Of a DNA stretch of 64,000 nt, positions 35,984-45,378 are shown piece after piece. The stretch lies in NCBI RefSeq assembly GCF_000006405.1, contig NW_003216064.1, forward strand, positions 80,470 to 144,469. The letters are read 5' to 3'. The notes beneath the pieces are model-generated. The model was not told the DNA's origin and ran no database searches. It worked only from the letters and a program-made list of their open reading frames with translations. The translations under genes were made by a program, and so were the position numbers. Origin of the DNA: Perkinsus marinus ATCC 50983. Lineage: Eukaryota; Perkinsozoa; Perkinsida; Perkinsidae. The number at the start of each line of letters is the position of its first letter. Position 1 is the stretch's first letter.

Positions 35984-36934
35984 TTAGCACTGGTCCTTCG
36001 AAAGGCTAAGAGACATTACTCCAGCCAGAGATACATTGACATGGTCGTTCGACTCGTCGTACGTAACAATCAGAGCTTCGTCAAGCTCCTGAGGCGTCAT
36101 ACCAAGCTCACTAGCCAACTCCACCATCTGAGGATCATTATAGTCAGGCTCCATCGCAGTGCAGTCCTCCATAGTGTAACCAATACCCTTGACATTAACT
36201 AGAGGTCTTACAGTCAAGTCGAATGTTTCATCGTTGATAGTAGCGCTGCCCTTAAAAAGCATGTACTTACCGCAATACTTTCCACTAGGAGCAGCTAGAC
36301 AACTCTCGGCAGGACCGGACGTGGTCGTAGTGGTCGAGGCAGTTGTAGAACCATCAGACTTCGCTGTAGTTGATGTTACCAACGTTGAGGTTGCGAGACC
36401 AGTAGAGGCACTACTCGAATCACCAGAAGTCGTCGAGCTAGCCGAGGGTGTAGTGGTCGGTCTGAAGAACGGCTTCCTTGTTGTAGTCTCTGAAGGATTA
36501 ACTGTAGGTCCATCAGCAGAAGAAGTCGTCGAGCTAGCCGAGGGTGTAGTGGTCGGTCTGAAGAACGGCCTTCTTGTTGTAGTCTCGGAAGGATTCACTG
36601 TAGATCCATCAGCAAGAGAAGTCGTCGTAGTGGGTCGGAAGGGCCTCCTCTTGGTAGTGGTCTCTGATGAGACTGTGGTTGAATCATCTAAAGAGCCAGA
36701 AGTCGAGGTGATAGGGAACGACGTCATCACAGTAGAAGTCCGAGGAGTAGAAGTGCTCTCAGACGACGACTGTGTAGAAGTAGTTTTGATTGGAGATGCA
36801 GTAGTGGCCAGAGCAGCTGCCGTAGTAGCTATACTAGGAGCCGTAGTAGGAGCTGCAGTAGTCGTCGAATCATCACTGCATCCCGTCAAAGAGAGAGCGA
36901 CAATAGCAGAGGCAGCAACCACGAAAAACTTCAT
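35984..36934 (-). CDS. Lipobox-bearing mucin-like secreted/surface protein, paralogue A
   Basis: Intronless; the ATG at 36932-36934 gives 316 residues. The N-terminus MKFFVVAASAIVALSLTGCS is a signal sequence ending in L-T-G-C, exactly a bacterial lipobox. A long Thr/Ser/Pro-rich stalk follows, with a 32-residue tandem repeat (VNPSETTTRRPFFRPTTTPS-type units), suggestive of O-glycosylation. The C-terminal domain of about 105 residues has CLAAPSGKYCGKYM, YTMEDCT, PDYNDPQMVE, GMTPQEL and LSKDQC at the very end. Four paralogues lie within 15 kb. No known family recognised. In a eukaryote the signal would send it to the secretory path, with cleavage probably by ordinary signal peptidase; lipidation is only a resemblance. 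The 256-codon plus-strand frame over it is antisense. Confidence 0.85.
   Translation of the reverse strand: MKFFVVAASAIVALSLTGCSDDSTTTAAPTTAPSIATTAAALATTASPIKTTSTQSSSESTSTPRTSTVMTSFPITSTSGSLDDSTTVSSETTTKRRPFRPTTTTSLADGSTVNPSETTTRRPFFRPTTTPSASSTTSSADGPTVNPSETTTRKPFFRPTTTPSASSTTSGDSSSASTGLATSTLVTSTTAKSDGSTTASTTTTTSGPAESCLAAPSGKYCGKYMLFKGSATINDETFDLTVRPLVNVKGIGYTMEDCTAMEPDYNDPQMVELASELGMTPQELDEALIVTYDESNDHVNVSLAGVMSLSLSKDQC
36425..36690 (-). repeat. 96-bp in-frame tandem repeat in the stalk of paralogue A
   Basis: The segment starting AGAAGTCGTCGAGCTAGCC (plus strand) recurs at 36425 and 36521 and, diverged, at 36617, a period of 96 bp or 32 codons. Units encode T/S/P-rich sequence with RPFFRPTT. 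Confidence 0.85.
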
Positions 36935-38012
36935 AGTGATCAACTTGGAAAAACACTAGAAACACTGATAACGCTCATACGCGATTGACAACTACATAAA
37001 TCCTAACGCCATTCACTCAATGATCAAGATCCTCCCCAATGATAATCACATACACCTGAAACCCAATTTTAAGGATAACCTTGACTTTAACAAGTGAATC
37101 CATACCTGTATTAGTACTAGCGAGCTATGCCATATTTTAGCGTATCACAAACAGATAAGCAAAAAACGAGTAATGCTAAAAATGCGGATCTGGGTATGAT
37201 AGAATCGGGCTACTAGATCGAACAGGAGACACGAACTGAAGATGCACTGACGATAAACCTAGTGCTACTCGTCTTCGACAATAAGATGAACTTTTACGAT
37301 TATTTCAAGGAATGTGGGCTTTTATTACTTTCCTTTATCACTGTCATCTGGTATCGCGCATTTTGTATACGAAATTGATTATATATATGCGCATTGCGTA
37401 TATGAGCCTCTATTGTTCCAACAGTAGGTATTCTCTATTAGGGAAAGACGCGACCTTACTATCTTCGACGAGGTCTGCTCGCAGGTATAAGATCGCGGAA
37501 CACTTACACCTTGTCAAACTGTATGGTTGAAAGTTCTACCTCTGAAGAGGATCAACTGGAATTCATTCACAAGAACATGACATTAACAAGTGTGTTTGAT
37601 CCTCTCACGAGCAAAATACATGTCTGCAGGGCTCAAGAAATTATACATTCCATTTTTATGTCGAGTTGTACTTGCCAAGTCCTCACAGTGACCTTGTATC
37701 TTGAAGGAAGGAGTGTAACATCCTTAAAGAAGGACCGTAAGAATTCCTCCTCACAAGGTACGCCTTAATGAGCAGTTCCCAAGTTACAGGCCCACTGACT
37801 CGTGTGAAAATTATTTTCCCCCTCGATCTCACTGGATGACCAGTCTTACTCCCCAAACACAAACGCAACGTTTACAGTAGTTTTCTCGTGACAAATCTCC
37901 GTAGAGTCAAGATACACATCAACAAACAACAGAGAGCAGCAACAAACATATGTGTGAACTTCTCAACATAGTTTAAAAGTCAAAACAACACCGTCCATCT
38001 CGACCATGCCCT
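36935..38012. other. Intergenic between paralogues A and B
   Basis: Contains the upstream region of paralogue A and the 3' flank of B. No supported gene. Confidence 0.45.
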
Positions 38013-38600
38013 TTAGCATTGGTCTTTGGAGAGATTGAGCGATACTCCATCCATGGACATATCAAATGTGTCGTTGGATTCATCATAAGTAATCGTCATA
38101 GCCTGCTGAAGCTCAGCGGGGGTCATGCCGAGCGTATCAGCCATTTCCACCATCTGAGGATCATTGTAATCAGGCTCGAAGTCGGTGCAGTCGTCCATGG
38201 TATAATCAACACCCTTCATATTAACCAATGGTCTCACAGTCAAGTCAAAGGTACCATTATCAATAGTAGCGGTACCCTTAAACACCATGTACTTGCCACA
38301 ATACTTGCCACTCGGTGTAGCGGAGCAACTTCCACCGCTGCTGGCAGTGGTAGTCACAACAGAACCAGAGGAACCTGTAGTGGCGTCATTCGACGATCCA
38401 GTAGTCACATCACCCGAAGTGGAGGTACGAGGCATGAAAGACCCTTTAGTTGTTGTTTCGATAGAAGGTTCAGTGGTAGCCTGAGCAGCTGCTGTAGTAA
38501 CCACACTCGTGGTAGGTGCAACAGTAGTTGTTGAATCATCGCTACACCCCGTCAAGGAGAAAGCGACAACAACCGAAACTGCAACGACGGAGAACTTCAT
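38013..38600 (-). CDS. Lipobox-bearing secreted/surface protein, paralogue B
   Basis: Intronless, 195 residues. The signal MKFSVVAVSVVVAFSLTGCS with L-T-G-C is followed by SDDSTTT and a shorter Thr/Ser-rich stalk. The C-terminal domain contains CSATPSGKYCGKYM, VRPLVNMKGVDYTMDDCT, PDYNDPQMVEMADTLGMT, TYDESND and the terminal LSKDQC. It is closest to paralogue A: both have YDESND and end in C. Same strand as A, about 1.1 kb away. The function is unknown; by signal sequence and composition it is secreted or surface-attached. Confidence 0.85.
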   Translation of the reverse strand: MKFSVVAVSVVVAFSLTGCSDDSTTTVAPTTSVVTTAAAQATTEPSIETTTKGSFMPRTSTSGDVTTGSSNDATTGSSGSVVTTTASSGGSCSATPSGKYCGKYMVFKGTATIDNGTFDLTVRPLVNMKGVDYTMDDCTDFEPDYNDPQMVEMADTLGMTPAELQQAMTITYDESNDTFDMSMDGVSLNLSKDQC

Positions 38601-39126
38601 ATCGGAACAAAAAAAAAGTTCGAACTGAATACAATGGAATAGGTGGGAATGAACTAAGACACATCTGGTATTTAACTATTCCACTGTTATCAGGAGCGCT
38701 AACACTAAGAGATTCTGATACCCGAATAGAATATTTCCATGTCCTTGATCGAGCTAAATAAGCTAAGTTAGCCTAGCCATAGGATGTGGCTACGCTAACT
38801 TAGCGGCATGATATCTAAACACAAAAATGGCTTCTAGCTATGATGGATAAGTCTCGGTATTCTGGGATCCGAAACAAGTCGATTCGACTTGTTCGCATTA
38901 TTCGTGGTCAGACTTCGCTGATACGGTTGATCTCGGCTTAGGAATGATCGATTGGCATAAAGCATTTTTGAATTTGGGTCTGTTGATAGTCGTCTTCAAG
39001 TAAGAGTCTATCCTAAGTATCGTAGGTCTAAGTTATACAGTCTCCGAATGCTCCCATGGGACGTTTCACAGTCGGATAACTTACAGTGCATTCGAAATGT
39101 CTATCATATTATCCTGCACACGGGGG
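38601..39126. other. Upstream region of paralogue B with strong hairpin
   Basis: Holds the inverted repeat at 38762-38804. Ends at the 5' target-site copy (GGGG) of the retrotransposon. Confidence 0.5.
38762..38804. repeat. 17-bp inverted repeat (one mismatch)
   Basis: GCTAAGTTAGCCTAGCC (38762-38778) pairs with GGCTACGCTAACTTAGC (38788-38804) over 16 of 17 positions around a 9-nt loop. It lies about 160 bp upstream of paralogue B's start codon. Confidence 0.85.
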
Positions 39127-39331
39127 TGTGCGGTACACCGCATTGTGTGCTGTGTGTTGCGTGCTGTCTACCCTGAAGCACCAGCACACAATCGGCCGTT
39201 ACATAGCTCAGCAGTTGAGCTACAGAGTATATAGATAGATTTGATTTGATTTCCCACTCGAACCCCGTTGTTGAGCTTTGAACTATGCCCTCTGACAATC
39301 ATGCGGAAGACGAGAACAACCAGTCCGCACA
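39127..39331 (+). repeat. 5' LTR
   Basis: 205 bp, TGTGCGG...CCGCACA. Contains a TATA-like GTATATAG at about 39227, a 7-bp stem-loop (TAGCTCA/TGAGCTA, 39204-39222) and, unusually, the polyprotein start codon at 39285. Confidence 0.92.
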
Positions 39332-42300
39332 TTCTACCGGGATCTCCTCGGAAGTGAGGCAATCACCTCGCTTACATCCCGAGGGGTCCCTTCAGCCCCT
39401 GTTGGTCGAGGCTACATCACACATCATTGACACTAACAGGAAGGCCAATAAGGAGCTGTTTCAAGCTCTAACTAACCAGATCGCTGAGACCAACAAGATT
39501 CTATCAACTCAGATGTCCAATCTGTGCAACGCTATGGCCCAGACCATGCAAACCATTCAGATGATGCACCCACCGCCCTGTGAGTCCCCCCATCCACAAG
39601 CTCCAATGGCTGTTGAGGAGGATATGAAGACAGAGAAGACCGCTATGACTGCAAAACTTGTGAGTACCACTGACGATAAGGCTGCTACAAAAGCTAAGAA
39701 GACTGTCGATAAGGCCGATCTTTCGTTCCTAGGCGACCAGAAGCGAGGCACTGCCAACTATTGGACCGGGGATAATGATGGGCGGTCTGTTGTAAGGTTG
39801 AAGACCTTGGTTGAAGCTCAGCATCTTTATCGTTTTGGAAACTGGGCTATTAAGTACTTCTTCTGTTTGAGGGTCCTATCGCCAAGCATCCGGGAAGTTG
39901 CCGCCCTGACAGTTGAGGGAGGCAATGCTTCGTCATCGTTTGAGGAATGGCACAATGCTCTGTGGTCCCACCTCAACAAGGAGTACTCGGCATCATATAC
40001 TGAGGAAGACTCCCGTAAGAAGTTGCAAGCCTTGAAGATGTCTATGGTGAGAAGTGATGTAGATATTGTTGGTGCCTATGATGACTACTTGCAGCAGTTT
40101 GGTTTGATACGTATAGAGTATTTACATGAGCATGTTGAGACCACAGCCGCTGATAGAGCTCGGAACTCTGAGGAACTAGCTCATTACTTTTACCAAGGCC
40201 TTTCTGATCGAGTGAAAGGTAAACTCATTTCGGTGATCGGTGACTCGGCGATCTATAAGGACCTCGACTCTCTCAAGAACATTACAAGGAATGTATGCCG
40301 AGTGATCTCGAAGAAGGCCAAATCGAAGATGAGCTCCTCAACTACGAGTCCTATACCAATTGAAGATGCTACTACCTCTCGCTTACTCTACAGTAGGCCT
40401 CTGCGTCAGTCAGAGGTTAATATCGTGGAGTCTACCCTTACCAACGACCATATTAAGAGTTGTAAATGTCAGAGATGCTTGAGTCATGGTCACTCAACGG
40501 TGTTCTGTCCCGTCGCTGAGATGTCCTATTCACGTCGCCGATGCCGGACTTGTGGTATGGTACAGCATGAAGGTCATTCGACACCTTGCTCTTCATTATC
40601 GAAAGGTCCTATTACCTGTATGAGATGCTCGGGTTCGGGGCACTTTGCTAGAGCTTGCCCAGTAGCCGAGGCGAAGCCTATGCCAGCAGAACAAAGGAAG
40701 CTTATCTTCGACAAGATCAACGAGAAGAAGGTCTCGGTTACCACAGAGATTTCGAAGCCATCACAGGCCAATCTGGTCTCTCTTTCGACCTCGGAAACCC
40801 GGCCCAGTTCAAGTCTCACCAGTATTGACGTTTACCTAGAGACTTTGGAAGCGAAGATTCCCTATAAGCAGTCTGCTTTGATCGATTCGGGTGCGTCTCA
40901 TTGTTTTATCCATCCTGATTTGATTCATAGATGGAAGGAATCTGGTGTCTCTTTGAAGATCCGGCCCACTGGTTATGTCGCCAGCAGCAGCGATGCCTCT
41001 AAAGATCCTATTCCTATTGATACGTCGGTAACAGTTTCTGTGTCTTTTACGCAGAATAGTAGTTCGGTGGTGCTCAAGTGTTACGTCTATCCTGATCTGA
41101 GCCATCAGATGTTGCTATCCAGTTCTGTTCTCCGTGATGCTGGCTGCCTATGGTTTATGCTTCCTGGTCACGCCGATTGTATGTTACTCGGTGATTCCGC
41201 TCAGGAGGTGAGAGACATTCTCAAAGGTCTAGGGTTTCAGCCTAAGCCATTGACAGGAGGAACCTTGGCTCCAGATTATCTCAGCCTTAACTGCCTCAAT
41301 CTACGAGCTCTGCAATATGATGGCTTCGAGGATGGTTGGGAATCTACTCGGCGTATGATGTCCTACACCTTACAGCTTTGTGATGGTATTGAGGGTCAGA
41401 GTTATGCAGAATGCTATGCTGATGAACAAGAAGCACTTCGACGTTGTGAACAACTAGCTTCCTCTGAATTTCCAGCAAAAGATCGTGATCTGCGGCATGT
41501 TATTGAGGACCTCGACAGCGTTGTGACTAAGTGCTTCGATATCCATTTGCAACGTGATCCAGTCGGTGCACCAGATGGGAGGCCGGTCGTTCGAGTACCA
41601 TGGAAGTCTGATGCGAGGCCACCCGTGAATGGCTTCCAAGCTATGCGCTGCGATAGAGCCATTATGAGGAAGTTGACAACGGAGAAGAAAGAACAGTTCT
41701 GTGAGAAGGTCGACGAGTTCATCTCTCTTGGATTCTGCAGCCCTACATCTCCAGCTAAGTCCTTGGCCGAGCTCGAAAGCTATCTACAAGACTCTCGCTC
41801 AGATTTAGAGCGGGGAGCTGTCCCATTGCCGTCAGTAACTGGAAGGTTCATTAGAGCCTTCTGTGTTAATGATCCAGTGAGTGTCACTACTCCCATACGG
41901 GTCGTACTGGATGCCAGGGCTGAGAACTCGTTTACCTTTGCTTTTCCGGTTGGGAAGAAGGATTCGCCATCCTCATTGGAGGCCAATTTGCTTTATTGGC
42001 GAGGCGGCAAGTTTTACTTTAGTATGGATATAAGTAAAGCCTTTTTATCATTGGGGATTCACCCCATTGACCGACCCTACTGCGGTATGCAAGGGGCCGG
42101 GAGGACCCTACAGTTCAATTCGGTCTACTTTGGTGCAGGGTGGGCTCCGAGAGCCCTTCAAGAGAGTACTGATTTCTTAAAAGTCCTTTGGCAAGATGAA
42201 CTTCGAGGAGATCGGCTGAAGATAGGCGCGGCGATCAAGTATCTTCCTTTGGATGAAGCGAGACCCCCTCCTCCTATCCCGCTACCCCCGGTACCCTCTC

Positions 42301-45056
42301 ATCAACCTGATCCTACTGACATCGACTTGCTCAAGCTCTATCTAGATGATGTGGTGGCCTCTGGAAATGATCGCCAACGCCTCATGGGCCTCCGTTCATT
42401 TACCCGTTACAAGTTCAGCAGACATGGACTCTATTGTAATCCGGAGAAGGATGATGATAACTTAGACGACAAGACTACTCCGAGTGAAGGCCGTGAGGAT
42501 ACAACGGCACGTCATTTGGGATACAGCTATTTACCGGTATCAGACCATCTCGTAATGGCCTATGGTACAGGTCGTGGCTCCTGTTTGTCATCGCTGCCAT
42601 CAACGATTCTTACTAAAGCTCAGGCTGTGAGTATCCTTAGTGCTCTATTTGATCCCATTGGATTGTGGAGTGAATGCAGCAATGGTGCTCGCATACTACT
42701 TCGGAAAATTGCTCAATCTAATGTGTGTTGGTCCCTGCCTATCCCCGATGAACTTGATGCGGAGATTCGAGGTTGGAGAGACATTGCACTTGCCTGCAAG
42801 TACAACTTTCCTAGGCACTTGGATTTTGCCTCTGGCGGACTTGTTGGATTCTCTGATAGCTCAGGTGAGCTGTGGTGCTGTGACGTTAGGGTAGCTTCTA
42901 CTTCTGGTGTACAAGCTACTACTTTTAATCGGGTGATCTGTAAGTATGGCTATTGCGATGACCCGAAAGGTAGACCCCGAACTATTGTTCTGAAGGAGTT
43001 GGATGCCCTCGCTCGCCTATGTGACTTGCTTCAACATGTCGAGACGCTGGTGTCGTGTATGCCGATCGCCACGGCTATTAAGCCCCACTCAGTCACGCTA
43101 TTTTGTGACTCGGAAATAGTTATTTGGAAGTTGTTGAACTACGGAAAGTCCAAGGGGTGTCTACCACGGTTTGAAGAGAACAGGCTTAAGAGGATCCACG
43201 ACTACTTCACTGGGTCAAACCGCTATTGCAGAGTCTACCATATTAGTGGTGATGGTAACCCCTCGGACCGTCCGACGAGGCCTAATTCCGAGCCCATGCC
43301 TGACGCTGAGATCGACATCGCGGTTCAGAATGCTAAAACTAAGAACTTCGTGTTTGATACATCAGCGGCCAAGCTCAACTCTCAGACCATTTTCAGTAAG
43401 AAGAGTAGGTCATCTCCTAAGAAGGTCCTCAATGTTGAGATCATTGATGATGCCGTTTTGCAAGCAGAGATATTACAGTCCCAAAAACTGGACGAGGAAT
43501 GTCGGCATATTGTGAAAGCATTCGAGGGCCTCAAGGAGGATAAGGTGTCACAAGTGTCTAGAAGCCGGCAACTCCGAGACAAAGTGGTTGTGGATGGTAT
43601 TGTGCGGCTCCGAACTCTAGACTGGTCTGATGAGAGTGCTCCTAAGATAGGTGGTTGTAAGTTTCTGATCCCCAACGGTGATAAGAAGCTTCAGTTGAAG
43701 ATTCTTCGACGTTGTCACGATCTCAAGAAGCACTGCGGTGTCTCGGCATTTAAAAGGTATGTTGGTGCAAGATTCCACTGGAAGAAGCTCAAAGCTGACT
43801 GTAAGCACCATGTGGAGCACTGTCCGATCACAGACCGTGAGCGTACTCCCCAGAATCTTAATAAAGCTTTTGGTGGCTCTGCAACTTGGCGTAGTGGATT
43901 TCGCCCAATGGAATGTTGGGGGATTGACATATGTGGACCTTTTCGAAGACTGGCTTCTGACGACGGTTGGTCCGACGACGACTCAATTTCGAGTCTCGAT
44001 GGTGCTGATGTGGAGACCTATATCCTGACCGCCACTTGCATCGCTACGGGCTACCTTATGACTAGAACGATGCCCCGTAAGAGTACTGATGCGTGTACTA
44101 AGGCTCTATGCTCTATGATCGCTTCGGAAGACTACCCTTTCTGCATTGTGTCCGATCAGGATAAGGCCTTCTGCTCGAGAGAGTTTCAGGCAACTTTGGC
44201 GAGCTTCCCGTTCAAGGTCCAACACCTCGTGGTACCAAGATTCTCACCTTGGTTACGAGGATGGTACGAACGTCAGCACCAAGATTTTGTCAAGGCGCTC
44301 AGAGCTTCTATCAATCATGAGGTCCTACATCAAGAAGATTGGTCAGGAGTGGTGCAAAGCTGTACTCGTTCTCTCAATGTGACTCCATACTCGGATGTAT
44401 CGCCTCTTGCTCCGTGGCATCTAATCAAGAGCTATCCTTCCAGGCATGATGTCACTGACCACGAGCATGCTGATGACTATAAGTCCAGGATGGGACTACT
44501 GTCTCCCAGATGGTATGAGGATCTGGGAAACCTGTATGGAGAACTTCGAGATCGAAGAGTTGTTACTCTGAAGGGATATCTGGATTTTTGGAGAGATCGT
44601 CGTGATGAGTTGTATCGGCGTGCCTTACTAGATCGAGGCTCTGACCATCGTGAAGCCTTCACCGACGGATGTACAGCTTATAGATGGGCGCCAAGAGGAG
44701 ATAAGCTATCTTACCAATGGCACGGCCCCTATATCTTCCGAGGCTTTTCTGTGGAAAGTAAGGCGATGGGCATCATTGAAGATCCAAAGACGGGTACCAA
44801 AACTGTGGAGTCCATGCTCAATCTCAAGAAGTCCAATGCTGCTCCAGCGAGCTCCTGTTCGATTGATGATGGCCTACCTCCGTTCCCAGTTGGTACGAGG
44901 ATCTCTATGCTCTTCACCGTGAACGGCTCAGATGAATTCTATGATGGTGTTGTCGAAAGAGTCAAGGATAATGGCCTATTGACGGTGTTATTTGATGATG
45001 GAGAGCGTTGTGACGATATCGACCCACATAAGGAAGGGGTGAAGATGATCCATTAA
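39285..45056 (+). CDS. BEL/Pao Gag-Pol polyprotein with C-terminal Tudor-like domain
   Basis: 1923 residues in one frame. Gag region about 1-385, then zinc knuckles at about 392-460: CKCQRCLSHGHSTVFC, CRTCGMVQHEGHSTPC, CMRCSGSGHFARAC. The aspartic protease motif LIDSGASHCFI is at about 531. The RT includes FYFSMDISKAFLSLG and the catalytic LYLDDVVAS (about 1018). FDPIGLW and CDSEIVIWKLL follow (A17/RNase H-like region, about 1120-1300). Integrase: zinc-binding region around HCGVSAFKRY...CKHHVEHC (about 1480-1510), first Asp in WGIDICGPF (about 1545), second in IVSDQDKAF (about 1621), Glu in WYERQHQDF (about 1660). The last 55 residues (about 1868-1923: GTRISMLF, FYDGVVERV, LLTVLFDDGE) resemble a Tudor/Agenet fold. 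The first 15 codons lie in the LTR. Confidence 0.95.
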   Translation: MPSDNHAEDENNQSAHSTGISSEVRQSPRLHPEGSLQPLLVEATSHIIDTNRKANKELFQALTNQIAETNKILSTQMSNLCNAMAQTMQTIQMMHPPPCESPHPQAPMAVEEDMKTEKTAMTAKLVSTTDDKAATKAKKTVDKADLSFLGDQKRGTANYWTGDNDGRSVVRLKTLVEAQHLYRFGNWAIKYFFCLRVLSPSIREVAALTVEGGNASSSFEEWHNALWSHLNKEYSASYTEEDSRKKLQALKMSMVRSDVDIVGAYDDYLQQFGLIRIEYLHEHVETTAADRARNSEELAHYFYQGLSDRVKGKLISVIGDSAIYKDLDSLKNITRNVCRVISKKAKSKMSSSTTSPIPIEDATTSRLLYSRPLRQSEVNIVESTLTNDHIKSCKCQRCLSHGHSTVFCPVAEMSYSRRRCRTCGMVQHEGHSTPCSSLSKGPITCMRCSGSGHFARACPVAEAKPMPAEQRKLIFDKINEKKVSVTTEISKPSQANLVSLSTSETRPSSSLTSIDVYLETLEAKIPYKQSALIDSGASHCFIHPDLIHRWKESGVSLKIRPTGYVASSSDASKDPIPIDTSVTVSVSFTQNSSSVVLKCYVYPDLSHQMLLSSSVLRDAGCLWFMLPGHADCMLLGDSAQEVRDILKGLGFQPKPLTGGTLAPDYLSLNCLNLRALQYDGFEDGWESTRRMMSYTLQLCDGIEGQSYAECYADEQEALRRCEQLASSEFPAKDRDLRHVIEDLDSVVTKCFDIHLQRDPVGAPDGRPVVRVPWKSDARPPVNGFQAMRCDRAIMRKLTTEKKEQFCEKVDEFISLGFCSPTSPAKSLAELESYLQDSRSDLERGAVPLPSVTGRFIRAFCVNDPVSVTTPIRVVLDARAENSFTFAFPVGKKDSPSSLEANLLYWRGGKFYFSMDISKAFLSLGIHPIDRPYCGMQGAGRTLQFNSVYFGAGWAPRALQESTDFLKVLWQDELRGDRLKIGAAIKYLPLDEARPPPPIPLPPVPSHQPDPTDIDLLKLYLDDVVASGNDRQRLMGLRSFTRYKFSRHGLYCNPEKDDDNLDDKTTPSEGREDTTARHLGYSYLPVSDHLVMAYGTGRGSCLSSLPSTILTKAQAVSILSALFDPIGLWSECSNGARILLRKIAQSNVCWSLPIPDELDAEIRGWRDIALACKYNFPRHLDFASGGLVGFSDSSGELWCCDVRVASTSGVQATTFNRVICKYGYCDDPKGRPRTIVLKELDALARLCDLLQHVETLVSCMPIATAIKPHSVTLFCDSEIVIWKLLNYGKSKGCLPRFEENRLKRIHDYFTGSNRYCRVYHISGDGNPSDRPTRPNSEPMPDAEIDIAVQNAKTKNFVFDTSAAKLNSQTIFSKKSRSSPKKVLNVEIIDDAVLQAEILQSQKLDEECRHIVKAFEGLKEDKVSQVSRSRQLRDKVVVDGIVRLRTLDWSDESAPKIGGCKFLIPNGDKKLQLKILRRCHDLKKHCGVSAFKRYVGARFHWKKLKADCKHHVEHCPITDRERTPQNLNKAFGGSATWRSGFRPMECWGIDICGPFRRLASDDGWSDDDSISSLDGADVETYILTATCIATGYLMTRTMPRKSTDACTKALCSMIASEDYPFCIVSDQDKAFCSREFQATLASFPFKVQHLVVPRFSPWLRGWYERQHQDFVKALRASINHEVLHQEDWSGVVQSCTRSLNVTPYSDVSPLAPWHLIKSYPSRHDVTDHEHADDYKSRMGLLSPRWYEDLGNLYGELRDRRVVTLKGYLDFWRDRRDELYRRALLDRGSDHREAFTDGCTAYRWAPRGDKLSYQWHGPYIFRGFSVESKAMGIIEDPKTGTKTVESMLNLKKSNAAPASSCSIDDGLPPFPVGTRISMLFTVNGSDEFYDGVVERVKDNGLLTVLFDDGERCDDIDPHKEGVKMIH

Positions 45057-45173
45057 CGATCATTAACTGATTTCTGTTGGTTCTAACCGGTGATCATTCA
45101 TCGTCGCCAATTCATAATACACCATTGCTTATATTTTTATTCACGTATATATTGCATTTGAGGCGCCGGGCAC

Positions 45174-45378
45174 TGTGCGGTACACCGCATTGTGTGCTGT
45201 GTGTTGCGTGCTGTCTACCCTGAAGCACCAGCACACAATCGGCCGTTACATAGCTCAGCAGTTGAGCTACAGAGTATATAGATAGATTTGATTTGATTTC
45301 CCACTCGAACCCCGTTGTTGAGCTTTGAACTATGCCCTCTGACAATCATGCGGAAGACGAGAACAACCAGTCCGCACA
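45174..45378 (+). repeat. 3' LTR
   Basis: Identical to the 5' LTR. The copied polyprotein start here runs out into flanking DNA. No clear polypurine tract precedes it (GGCGCCGGGCAC). Confidence 0.92.

Larger units (their letters stand above)
39127..45378 (+). mobile_element. Full-length BEL/Pao-type LTR retrotransposon
   Basis: A 6.25-kb element bounded by identical 205-bp direct repeats (39127-39331 and 45174-45378, constant offset 6047). Each repeat begins TGTGCGG and ends CCGCACA, exact inverted ends with the canonical TG...CA. The flanks GGGG (39123-39126) and GGGG (45379-45382) look like a 4-bp target duplication, though a G run makes this weak. A single 1923-codon frame encodes gag, protease, RT/RNase H and integrase. 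BEL/Pao is chosen from the A17-like segment FDPIGLWSECSNGARILLRK after the RT and the HISGDGNPSDRPTRP segment. Identical LTRs and an open polyprotein indicate a recent insertion. Confidence 0.93.

Noticed and set aside
36189-36959. 256-codon plus-strand frame rich in Val/Glu
   Set aside because: Exactly antisense to mucin-like paralogue A; its composition mirrors the Thr/Ser codons of the real gene, which has a signal sequence and paralogues.
39204-39222. TAGCTCAGCAGTTGAGCTA resembling a tRNA D-arm in the LTR
   Set aside because: No tRNA fold around it; better explained as a 7-bp stem-loop of the LTR.
39104-39298. 64-codon minus-strand frame, repeated at 45112-45345
   Set aside because: Antisense reading of the LTR; present twice only because the LTR is.
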